From the NCBI GenBank assembly GCA_903813345.2, contig CAIIXF020000012.1, positions 5,891,001 to 5,955,000 on the forward strand: 64,000 bases of DNA, read 5' to 3'. Under the pieces are notes generated by a model, which saw only the letters and a program-made list of their open reading frames with translations, was not told the DNA's origin and did no database searches. Below are positions 54,596 through 64,000 of the stretch, in pieces. The position numbers and the translations under genes are program-made. Every line of letters starts with the position of its first letter. Position 1 is the first letter of the stretch. This stretch comes from Owenia fusiformis (taxonomy: Eukaryota > Annelida > Polychaeta > Sabellida > Oweniidae).

Positions 54596-54931
54596 CTATG
54601 ACATACATCTGGGTATCATAAATATGATGGGTCGAAAAATAAAAGCACAAAAAATAGTGATTATCAGCGTTAAGGTGAGATTTAGTTCATATTCTTTTAT
54701 TTCTAGACATTTTGCAATATCCAGGCATAGAATCGTGTGATTATATAGAACAGAAATGGGTTCGGTTTTCGGATATTGAAGTCTGTAACTGAATCCGGCC
54801 ACATTTTGCACCCGACTTGTCATTCCCAAGTACCGGTCCGAGCCGTATAGGCGTATCACCCGGTATGCCTGATACGCACAGATGGTCGCAAATACACTGA
54901 AATACATCCAAATTTCAAAATTCCCACTCAT
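54596..54931 (-). CDS. Uncharacterised small membrane-protein-like ORF
   Basis: 111 codons from ATG at 54931. The first 60 residues (MSGNFEIWMYFSVFATICAY, then QAYRVIRLYGSDRY) contain a plausible membrane helix followed by a basic segment, in DNA richer in G+C than its surroundings. The C-terminal half is AT-rich and less convincing, so a donor within the ORF is possible. Not recognised as any family. It could be a first exon of a small minus-strand gene or chance. Confidence 0.3.
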   Translation of the reverse strand: MSGNFEIWMYFSVFATICAYQAYRVIRLYGSDRYLGMTSRVQNVAGFSYRLQYPKTEPISVLYNHTILCLDIAKCLEIKEYELNLTLTLIITIFCAFIFRPIIFMIPRCMS

Positions 54932-55539
54932 GAACACTCGTTTTTCGCTTCGGTCTACTTGGGCTACAGTGGGCGTACTACTTATAAAGAAAGCGCTACG
55001 TCGATGCTAAAATAAAATTCAAAAATATCTTGAAAATCAAAAAAAATGAAAAAAATCCTAAAAAATACGTGGCCACACGTAAATCAATTTTCCTACCTTT
55101 CTTCGCAATGAATCTACCTGTAATTATACCAATGTATGGAATCAGCTACTAAATGTCATATGTGTTGTTTTCAACATCATTCATTCACAAAATACTGAGA
55201 TATCAGATAATCTATGTAACAAATCCAATCTGAGAAGTTGACATTTTCTAACTCTCGTGAAATTGGAGAAAAGTGGAGATGACATTTGACAACTGACAGC
55301 GACATCTTTAGACACAGTGGATAACAGCATTCAATTTGAAGATGTTCTGTCCCCTCCGGTTTATATGTGCGGCCCGGGAGTCAAATGGCTGGAAATGGGT
55401 TCGCTGACTACAAAAACATATTTCTGCACATAGGATTCCCTGCGTCAAAGATAATACTGTTCCCAGATCTCTTTTACAAAATAGGAAATCGAACGAGGGA
55501 GGGCATCCAATTATTCAAAAGCCAAATAAAAGCACATGA

Positions 55540-55804
55540 TATTGACCACGTGATCAAATTTATAGGCGGCGTCAAAATTATTGACTCCCTATTGGCCATC
55601 AAAAACCCACCCGTCAATCAACATACCACGTGATATTACTATTTGGCATGTACTCACTGTTTTGATCAACACACCGCCATTTTGACATAGAGACTAAAAT
55701 TTGAGTCGTTCTTTAAGCGATAAATCAAGCTATATGCACCATTATTTATTCTTTATTCGCTGCCACGGATAAAGATAAACAACCATCGTGTGTGTACGGA
55801 AGTT
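55540..55804 (+). promoter_or_regulatory. MNT upstream region with two E-boxes
   Basis: CACGTG occurs at 55547-55552 and 55627-55632, each as CCACGTGAT, 258 and 178 bases before the MNT start codon. CACGTG is the binding site of MAX heterodimers with MYC or MNT. Confidence 0.45.
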
Positions 55805-58800
55805 ATGAGCCTGGATACCTTACTAGAAGCGGCCAAATATGTGGAATGGAAGAGCCACACAGTTAAGCCTACACGTGGTATGTAAAGCACATGGTACATA
55901 GACCTGTTAAGTAGGTCAACCGATTTGTGCAGCAACTGTTGGATGAATGATACAAAATTTATTGCTTTTGTAAAGTATGCACATTTCTTAATATTTTGGC
56001 TTTATATTTAGATCAGGATGATTGTCTTAAAAGCTGCAAATGAGACAGATGCTGGGAGTATTTTTCACCACCCCACGCAACGATACTGATTTGCATATTC
56101 AAATAAGGCTACCCCAATTAATATGAACAAATGTTGATTTTTGTCTCCTATTTTTGTAGATCCAGTGAAAGATTCGCACTCGTATTCTAAGCCAGCACCT
56201 TCCCAAGGTTCTGCAGATGACAGCTCTGGAGAGGGAGGGACGGATCGTGGGAATTCTCTGTCTGAAAATGAATACGATCTCAAATCCAGACCGGGAGGGT
56301 ACGTCACCATATTTGTTGGCACTATTTTTAGACACTCACTCGTGATCGATTTGAAAACTGACTGTGGGAATCAAATCTCTTGCAATGTTTAGTTGAATGT
56401 ATTGTTTTTCCACAATGATATCTATGTATTACTTTGTAGGTCTGGGACTAGGGAAGTGCACAACAAGCTGGAGAAAAACAGGTAAATGTTAGATGATTAT
56501 TTGTAACCTTACATGTGGTTTGAACAAGCTCATTATGCACCTCATGAATATTAAGTAGGTGTTGTGATTTCCTTTTTACGCCTTCTTAAAGTTCTTGGAA
56601 ACTTACTCAAAACTGTCAGTCTCATTTCCCTAGTATTTCTTTCAATATCCATTTGAGTAGGCCTTCAAATGTTCTGAAAGCCACAGAGAAATCTTCACGA
56701 TAAATAAGTGTTTGCTTGATCACGTGACTGGAGGGAGGGGCTTATCTAATTTGCCTGGCAAGTTTGACAGGGTTGAGGTCCCATTAGAAACAATGCCTCA
56801 TATTTACATAGTACAGTGCAATGCTTCATCCACATTTCCAAACTTCCTCATCCCTCCACAGATGAAGTAGACTGTTTGTTGTGAAAATCTTGTATGTATG
56901 AGCACTAAAAATACAAATACCAATACTACAACAGTATTCATCCCAACATTGACCTTATTCATGTGAGAGTAATTCATCAAGGCATTTGGGCTGGGTCACT
57001 TTGATATAGATCTACTAGGCATTCTTTCACATTCTTTTATGGCTGTCAAATGTGAATTGTTCTAGATAACACAAAGTCATTGTGTACCAATACCATGAGG
57101 TGTATTCTATCCTTGATACAACTGGATTGTGACGTTCATGACATCTGTTGATCATTATACATAATATTCTATTCCATTTGTCATCTGACATCCACTGCTG
57201 CTTCCTTCAATATGTCTTGCATCCATTGATTGTGCTGTTTACTTCAATATGACTTGCATCCATTGATTGTGCTGCTTGCTTCAATATGACTTGCATCCAT
57301 TGATTGTGCTGTTTACTTCAATATGACTTGAATCTTTTGATTGTGCTGTTTACTTCAATATGACTTGCATCCATTGATTGTGCTGCTTGCTTCAATATGA
57401 CTTGCTCCCATTGATTATGCTGCTTGCTTCAATATGACTTGCATCCATTGATTGTGCTACTTACTTCAATATGACTTGCATCCATTGATTGTGCTGCTTG
57501 CTTCAATATGACTTGCATCCATTGATTGTGCTGCTTGCTTCAATATGACTTGCATCCATTAATTGTGCTGTTTACTTCAATATGACTTGCATCTTTTGAT
57601 TGTGCTGCTTACTTCAATATGTCTTACATCCATTGATTGTGCTGCTTGCTTCAATATGTTCTGCATCCATTGATTGTGCTGCTTACTTCAATATGTTCTG
57701 CATCCATTGATTGTGCTGCTTACTTCAATATAAATTGATTATGAAAATCACTTCAAATTTGAAATATTTTTTAAGATTTTTAAGATTTACATAAGCTCAT
57801 GTCATCAAATATCCAAATTTTAAGAGTGTCAGTATAGTATACAGATTGAAGAAATACTTAACTTCATATTGTTTATAACTCATGCAGAGATAACACATTC
57901 ATTTATTGCAGGAGAGCTCACTTGAAGGAATGTTTTGAGCTGCTGAAAAGTCAGATTCCTTCAATTGAAGACCTAAAGAAGACTTCCAACTTGAGCATCT
58001 TACGAGGAGCTCTTAAATATATCCAGGTAAACATTTTCAGAAGAGGTAACAGCATCCTCCTAAGCAGGTATCCAGAAGCTGTACCTCTTTCTTCCCCCTG
58101 CTATAACCAATTTGGAAGCGCCCGATTAAACTGAATCACGTGATCCAATTATGCGCAATGACTTATACATGATTTCTGTCGCAGTGTTGCGACAGCCAAT
58201 CAGATTGTGATTTCATAATCTGGGAAATGCTAACTGCTTATCGCAGGAGGTAAAAAGAAAGAATATATTCTAGATTTTGAAGCCCTGTGATCGGAGGATG
58301 AGGTAACAGGGATACATTGTTAACCCTATCAAAGGCCAATAACTATAACAATAATCTACAACATAAGGGTTATGTACTGGACTCAAATAAGGGTTATGTA
58401 CTGGAAGGTTTTGAAATGGAAATACATGTATCTCCCTTGAATAAACGATATATTGACTATACATCATATAGATGTATCCCATACCTACCCATGTCTGCCT
58501 TATTCTACCTTCTAAGATCCCAAAATTTGAACAAATGTTTTTTAAAATGTTAATTGTTCTTTAAAACTTTGAATATAACATTTTTCAAAAAAAGAATAAT
58601 AATTTTTACATTTAGCAAAAAAGCACAAAATATCTTTCATTTTTGTGTTCAAGGTTCTGAAAAGACGTGAAAGGGAATACGAAGTTGAGACGCAGAGATT
58701 AGCCAGCGAGAAAATCAAGAACCAGTATAAACTGGATGTCTTGAAGAATGAGCTCCAGGCCATGAACGTAAGGTTTGACCTGAGTGTATGGGCCGTAGCT

Positions 58801-61800
58801 GACGACCAGATGTCTAATTCTACAAACACTGCTACAGGTACCAATGATTAACTTTTTATGTTACCACCACAAGTGTTATGGTCTCCAACTTTTTGTGGAT
58901 GGTGTTCGGTATCTGTAACAAATGGCAGGTGGTAACATTTTGCATGTTAATGCCTTATTACCATAATTACATGGAATTGCCCACTTGTATGTCAGTCTGT
59001 CTGCCCATCTGTCCAATCATCCTTACTGTTTCGGGTTACGATGTGTGGGAAATGGAGGATTTTTAAGACTTCCATAGCTTTATTGTGGTGTAGATATAAC
59101 ACTCTCCTGATTTTTTTAATTGTAAGGTAAGTTATAAGATGAAATTTTTTATTTCATTTTTGAAATTTTATTTCAGAGCGGGGAACACCAATAAACTCTG
59201 ACGATGAGGATATGTTTGATGGGCCACAGAGTCAAGCACCATCTATACCAACTACAACAACGCAATCTTACGTAATGGTTCACCCAAATAAGATCCAAAA
59301 TGCCCAGCCTCTTTCTGGACTCCGGGCGCAGTTGGCACAACCTGCAAGGATCATAGTTCCGCCAAGTTCGAGCATACCCCTAGCCACAAGCCATAACTCG
59401 GGGTCAAGTCATGCTTATGGGAGACCCCCCACAGTGGCAACTATTCTAAGCCAAGCAGGTAGGTGGTTTTAACCAAAAAGTTACTAAGTAGGAAACAAAG
59501 TCAGTGGTTTGGGGGAAATTGTTGTAGGACTGAAGGTCACGACTATGCTGTTTATATTAATATTCTAAGTGAAGTAAGTAGCGGTATAAAAGTCCCTGTT
59601 TTATTAACCCTCAGTCACTTTCAGTTCCTAAAATTGACAGATTAGAGAAATCAAGGTCGATGAATGGGAGTAAAATTGTTGTAAGACAGTATATAAATAG
59701 TGACTGCCATTGAGGGCAATAGTTTTATTATATACCCGATAAGTACTCTGTAAACAAAAACAAAATGAGAAGTCTTTTCATTTCAATATCAAACGTTCAC
59801 AGGTTCTTATTGGCATTTAAAGGCATTTTACCTTTCAACTCCTATAATCTCAGATTTGGGGGAAGATAAAACGTACTATTGACTGGTCACATGACCTAAC
59901 TGGTGATTAGTACAATTCATCTTCCCTGAAAGCAGGGATTTAGGACTTTCCAGGGAATTAGTTCATCTATTCCATGTCATGTGACCATGAATAAGCCAAT
60001 GAACATCTAGAATACATTTGAGGTATATAATAATGTAAATTATTTCCCCGAGGGAATATCCTCTACAATGTACTATTCTCGAAGCCGCAGTCACTATTTG
60101 TTTTATTATATACCCTATACTGACTCTTGTCCCGTTTCCTCTGCGAAGGCCAAAAAGGCTTAGAAAGCCCCCTCCCCGGGTCCATTGTTAGCATTATAAG
60201 CTGTGACGTCATCAGATGCTCAACAGAAATTTTTGCCTCTGAGACTCTCACTTGACAAATTCAATCGCGTTTAACACGCGGAATAGATTACCATAACACT
60301 TAAAATTACACAGACGTATTGAGCTTAGGGAACTTTATACACGTTGCTTATATTGTATCGTTCACGCACGTCTGTCATGGTGAACGGAGTTGATTTGTGT
60401 TTGTGCTCATCCTCCATTTTTCTGTTTTTCGTCTGCGCAGTGATGATGCGCAGACGTTTCCAAGGGTAATAGAACTTGCAATTGTGACGTCAGCGGGCAA
60501 TAGTTCAAATGTATATTCCCGCTGACGTCACATTTGAGGGAATATAACTTTCCGAGGGAAATAGTAAATCTATTTCGGAACACGTGACTAGGTATTGACC
60601 AATCAGGATTAGTGTTACATATTGGGTAAATAATAAAATCGCAGCTCCCCTTTTCCATTTGCTAAATTCAAACACAAATTGTGGAAAGCAAGGTTTGAGA
60701 TTGGGAGGGACTGAAATTATTGTAAGACTCTAAGATTTTACAGTTTTCCTGGATGTTACTTGAACTGATAAAATTATCATCTAGACTTTGGGGTTATAAA
60801 GAGCATTAAAAAGCAAATTATGGTATTCTATTTTGTAACTACAAAAATTTGCCAAAAACACTATATAATGATATAAAGTGTAAAATCTGCAAAATCCAAT
60901 CATCTACAAGCGAGGTATAAGAAGACCCCCAATTGATCCCCTCAAACATGTATTCTCTTATGTACTGCTAACATTCCTTTACAAAATCACTTGTGAAAAT
61001 ATTAAGAGTTTTGAATTTTTCTTGCAGCTCAGAGATCCAGTTCCTTAACAGTTGTACCAATGTCAAAGTCGACCACCCACGTTCTTCAAAAATCAGCCTC
61101 AGTGACACAAATGCGTACCCCCGTTACACAGATCCTTCAACAGACCATTGCGCAGAAAGCTGTTGCTAGGCAACAAGCGATTGTGCATCAGAATATATTA
61201 CAAAGATCTCATAGTGTTCCAGGAACACTGCAGGCCACAAGTGGAATTAGTGAGTGTGTTTCTTGTCATGAGTAAAATAAAAGATGACGTCTGTGTTTAT
61301 ATTTGTCAAGAAAATTGGAGATAGCTCTATTATTAATGGTAACCTTCCAATATAAATATTTTTTGATTATTGCTTTGAACCTGGCAAAAAGTGTTCACAT
61401 TTTTCAAAATTCATCTCTGATTTTCTTTCAGCTTTGACGCCTCTCACAAATGTAGCGAAGACGCCGGTTCCTGTCTCCACCCCTGCATCAACGGGGAATC
61501 GGCCAGTCATCCATCGTATTGCAATTCCAAACCTCGTCAGCGGAGGTACAATGACGGGTGGTGCAATTGTGGCTAACGTCACATCAGCGCAAGGGACCCT
61601 GATATCCCAGAATGCACCAGTTTTGACGCCAGTTACAACAGGACAATTGAATGTTGATAACAAGGGGATTTATACTTTGACTCCTAATCCACAACCCAAT
61701 CAAATTACAATATCGCGATTTCCAAATATGACACAGACAATTACAGCATCTCCAGCTAAAGCCAGTTTGTCAAAATCAACAACTACAGCAACAATGACGA

Positions 61801-62630
61801 CATTACGCCCAGTTGTGACACTCCAGCCAACTCCTAGTGGAACGCAGTCTGATGTTACCACACTGCGTCCAGTTGTGTCACTTCAGCCAGCTCCTGTTGT
61901 GACATCGCAATCCAATAATAACAATACAACAGGGGCACAGCTTATGAAGCACATCACAGTCCCCCTTAATCAAGTCTTGTCTGGGGGTCAGATTTTAAGC
62001 CCGGGGCTGAACTTAAGCCAACTCATGGGGCAAACTCTCCAGGCTGCGGCTCCTCAGACATCCCAGACAAGTCCACGTACCCCTGTTACAATCAGTGCAA
62101 TTCCATCTTTTACACTTACTCCCTCTGGTGCCCCAAGTCCAACTATGGCCCCTACTCGACCTCTGGTCCCTGCACAGCTTATACAGATGCCTGGAACTCA
62201 GCTAGTTGTTACCCCATCAACTGTTGCTAGGACAACCACAACCCCCACGAGACCTGCAGTCCCCACACAGCTACTACAAATGCCAGGGACTCAACTTGTT
62301 GTTACCCCCACCCCCTCAACTGTGGCAAGATCAAGCGCTACCCCCACTACAAGACAAACGGTCCCCACCCAGCTGTTACAAATGCCAGGGACTCAGTTGG
62401 TATCTCCATTGACTGTAGTAGGCCAAGGGGGTGTGAACCTTAATAACATTATTAGTCCTCAAATGATTAAGCAAATGGGACAAAACCCCATATTCTTCAT
62501 GCAGCCACAAATGGTACCAGAGCAACACGTTATCATGGTATCAGTACCTAGTATAGTTTCCACGACAACCGTATCTGGAATAATGACAAATGCTGTTGCT
62601 GTTACCACGTCAACTAGCGGCAAATCATAG
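55805..62630 (+). CDS. MNT: MNT orthologue, bHLH-zipper repressor, eight exons, 751 aa
   Basis: Exons: 55805-55877, 56160-56298, 56440-56481, 57912-58026, 58654-58837, 59177-59458, 61028-61249, 61432-62630; phases close to 2256 nt. MNT dimerises with MAX, binds CACGTG and represses MYC targets through SIN3 (family knowledge). N-terminus MSLDTLLEAAKYVEW is the SIN3-interaction helix. RPGGSGTREVHNKLEKNRRA, with the His, Glu and Arg contacts for CACGTG, begins the basic region at about residue 70. The helix-loop-helix follows (LKKTSNLSILRGALKYIQ) to about 123, then a leucine zipper to about 160. The C-terminal 570 residues are Thr/Pro/Gln-rich and probably disordered. Near residues 590-690 a repeat QLLQMPGTQLV occurs three times. 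Human MNT has 582 residues, so the tail is longer here. Confidence 0.95.
57188..57735. repeat. 37-bp tandem repeat in MNT intron 3, about 14 units
   Basis: Units contain CATCCATTGATTGTGCTGCT followed by TACTTCAATATGACTTG. Neighbouring units differ by a few substitutions. Confidence 0.88.
58363..58482. repeat. Interspersed repeat sharing CATAAGGGTTATGTACTGG with intron 3 of MORC2
   Basis: Two close copies of AAGGGTTATGTACTGGA (58363 and 58389) followed by AGGTTTTGAAATGGAAATAC; the relative at 21858 has AGGTTTTGGATATGG. Confidence 0.5.
58850..58965 (-). mobile_element. Short HINE-like copy, reversed
   Basis: On the minus strand it has GGCATTAACATGCAAAATG, TTACCACCTGCCATTTGTTA, CAGATACCGAACACC, then GGAGACCATAACACTTGTGG. 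Same order as the other coreless copies. It begins right after the end of MNT exon 5. Confidence 0.65.
59460..61027. other. MNT intron 6
   Basis: No exon or RNA gene seen. Around 60486-60531 is a palindrome built on TGACGTCAGCGGG and CCCGCTGACGTCA, containing two CRE-type TGACGTCA sites, and a CACGTG lies at about 60582. Repeated GAGGGAATAT words at 60050 and 60537 suggest a fold-back repeat between them. Confidence 0.5.
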
Positions 62631-64000
62631 CAGAATCATCGAGATCTAATTATTATTTAAATGCTTGGAAGAGTGATTGTAAATTAATGAGATATTAATG
62701 GGAGCAAATGTCATTAACTTCATTTTCTTAAAATAAAACTAGTAACAGTGTTGCTATGGTAACTAAGAGAATGTACCACATTTATTGATTTAAATGTCAT
62801 TAATATTCGATCAACCTTAAAAATTCTGAAATCACTGAAGATAAGATGAAATATCATTGGACATAATCCTAATTAATCTGTTAATATGTGATAAGTGTAT
62901 ATAGTAATATGAGGAATTGTTATGTTTGTGATCTATGTTAGAGCTGTGCAAAATGTATTATGATGGATAATTTATAATTCCATACTGGGCTGGTATACCC
63001 AGCAATTTGAACGACCTTCGAGCATCTCTAGTAGTATTGTACGAATTCCTTATTTTTTATTTATTTCATTAAAACATAATAACATTTGAACAGATTTGTG
63101 GTCATGACACCTATATGGTTGTATATTTGACCACATTTAAAAAACGTAAATCAAAAGATTTTGAGTACTTGAAAGTTTAACACAATAACACTGGGTGAAC
63201 CAAAATTGATACAAATACTTGATTTTTCTCAATAAAGTCATTAACTGACAGGTTTTCGATGCATCAATGTTTTGAAAGTTCAATACTGAGTTTTAATGAA
63301 CTACAAATATGTAATTTGATAGGATGAGTGTCCTAAGCCATGTAATGTTTAAATATTGTTTGTTTTGGCTGTAAATAATAATCTGCGATTCATTGAATGT
63401 GTTCTTTTGTAAAGGCCCCCGTGAATTAAATGTGTTTAGTGATCTCGTTGGAACTCTAAACCTTCCGTTGAAACTTTTTTTCCGATGTTCTGAATTTACT
63501 TTTGTTTTCTTTCATATTGAGGTGCAATTTTCAAATAGGAAGAGCTGTTTCAAAAACAAAAATTGAACGGAGAATTTTACAGAGAGACGTTATAAATATG
63601 TACGCTCATTGTTATGAATATTAATATGTATGCTCATTAGAATGCTATGAAAGTAATCGTGCAATATGAAATACCATAGAGATGTACATGTATATGTACA
63701 TACATGTATATGTACATGTATATACAATTGTATATGTAGGATATAATCTCCACAGAAATAAATAAATGTATATTTTATTAAATAATGTTTGGTTGTACTC
63801 TGCAGCTTGTATAATGCCATCTCCTCTCCCCTCCTTATTAAACATTTGCTATGTAGCCTTAAAATCTCCATGAAGTCTCATTTTAATGAAATTTTAAAAG
63901 ATTTGCATATTTATCCAATGAGGACTTACATTTTCTACAATTTTATGAACATACCGTATTTATTTCCAAGGATTTTTACCTTTTATGAAAGTAGCTAAAT
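62631..64000 (+). other. MNT 3' UTR and downstream flank
   Basis: AATAAA polyadenylation-type signals at about 62732, 63229 and 63757. The stretch 63680-63740 is an alternating TACATGTATATGTACA palindrome. No further gene seen before the window edge. Confidence 0.5.

Larger units (their letters stand above)
51764..55804. other. Intergenic region between TMEM248 and MNT
   Basis: Contains the GGCCTGTAGCCA-family repeat (52012-52202), a MITE with a 10-bp target duplication (52513-52792), a CTCCCCAGGATTTTTT-type repeat fragment (53088-53170), a MITE at 53858-54130, a BED-finger fragment (54449-54538), an uncertain minus-strand ORF (54596-54931), and the MNT upstream region with two E-boxes. The first exon of TMEM248 should also be here and was not identified. 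Confidence 0.5.

Noticed and set aside
55367-55633. 88-codon plus-strand open frame upstream of MNT
   Set aside because: No family likeness, no splice site joining it to MNT, and it covers the E-box region; most likely chance.
63590-63871. Minus-strand open frame near the right edge
   Set aside because: Runs through the TACATGTATATG palindrome in the MNT 3' flank; low-complexity translation.

Overview
The window is animal nuclear DNA: AT-rich, intron-rich, with five recognisable spliced protein-coding genes and a dense load of short interspersed repeats. The gene set (MORC2, CUSTOS, TMEM248 and MNT orthologues) is broadly metazoan. The repeat style suggests a marine lophotrochozoan, perhaps a bivalve mollusc: two 'pearl'/HINE-like elements with tandem cores, microsatellites and 3' hairpins, tRNA-derived SINEs, and relics of an invertebrate repeat protein family. 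The species call is inference only.

Layout. (1) About 1 to 28284, minus strand: MORC2 orthologue, 19 coding exons visible, with its C-terminal end beyond the left edge. Its introns hold a complete two-exon membrane-protein gene on the opposite strand (8405-10229), a 162-bp-unit pearl-like element (about 5735-7075), a 1282-bp TIR element with a 5-bp target duplication (16517-17798), and an approximately 4-kb long-TIR element carrying a decayed ORF (about 22900-27130). (2) 28285-28790: probable bidirectional promoter. (3) 28791-34066, plus strand: CUSTOS (C12orf43) orthologue in six exons, whose stop codon lies at the edge of a giant fold-back element (about 34050-37870). (4) 38-42.9 kb: intergenic repeats. 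(5) 42925-51758, minus strand: complete TMEM248 orthologue of 312 aa. The 3' part of its exon 4 together with the 5' splice site is tandemly repeated as 83-bp units in 23 copies (44790-46706). (6) 51.8-55.8 kb: MITEs, a BED-finger fragment and one uncertain small ORF. (7) 55805-62630, plus strand: complete MNT orthologue of 751 aa in eight exons, a bHLH-zipper repressor of the MYC/MAX network.

Functionally, MORC2 (GHKL ATPase, CW finger) and MNT (SIN3-recruiting bHLHZip) are chromatin/transcription repressors. CUSTOS is a nuclear Wnt-pathway regulator in vertebrates. TMEM248 and the nested MFS-like gene are membrane proteins. The genes do not form an operon or pathway; the one tight arrangement is the divergent MORC2/CUSTOS pair. 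All exon boundaries were checked by hand for GT/AG ends and for reading-phase closure. The most unusual feature is the tandemly amplified exon/donor unit in TMEM248; next is the pair of relics of one protein family carried by elements with different inverted repeats, one of them a large palindrome fused to the end of CUSTOS.
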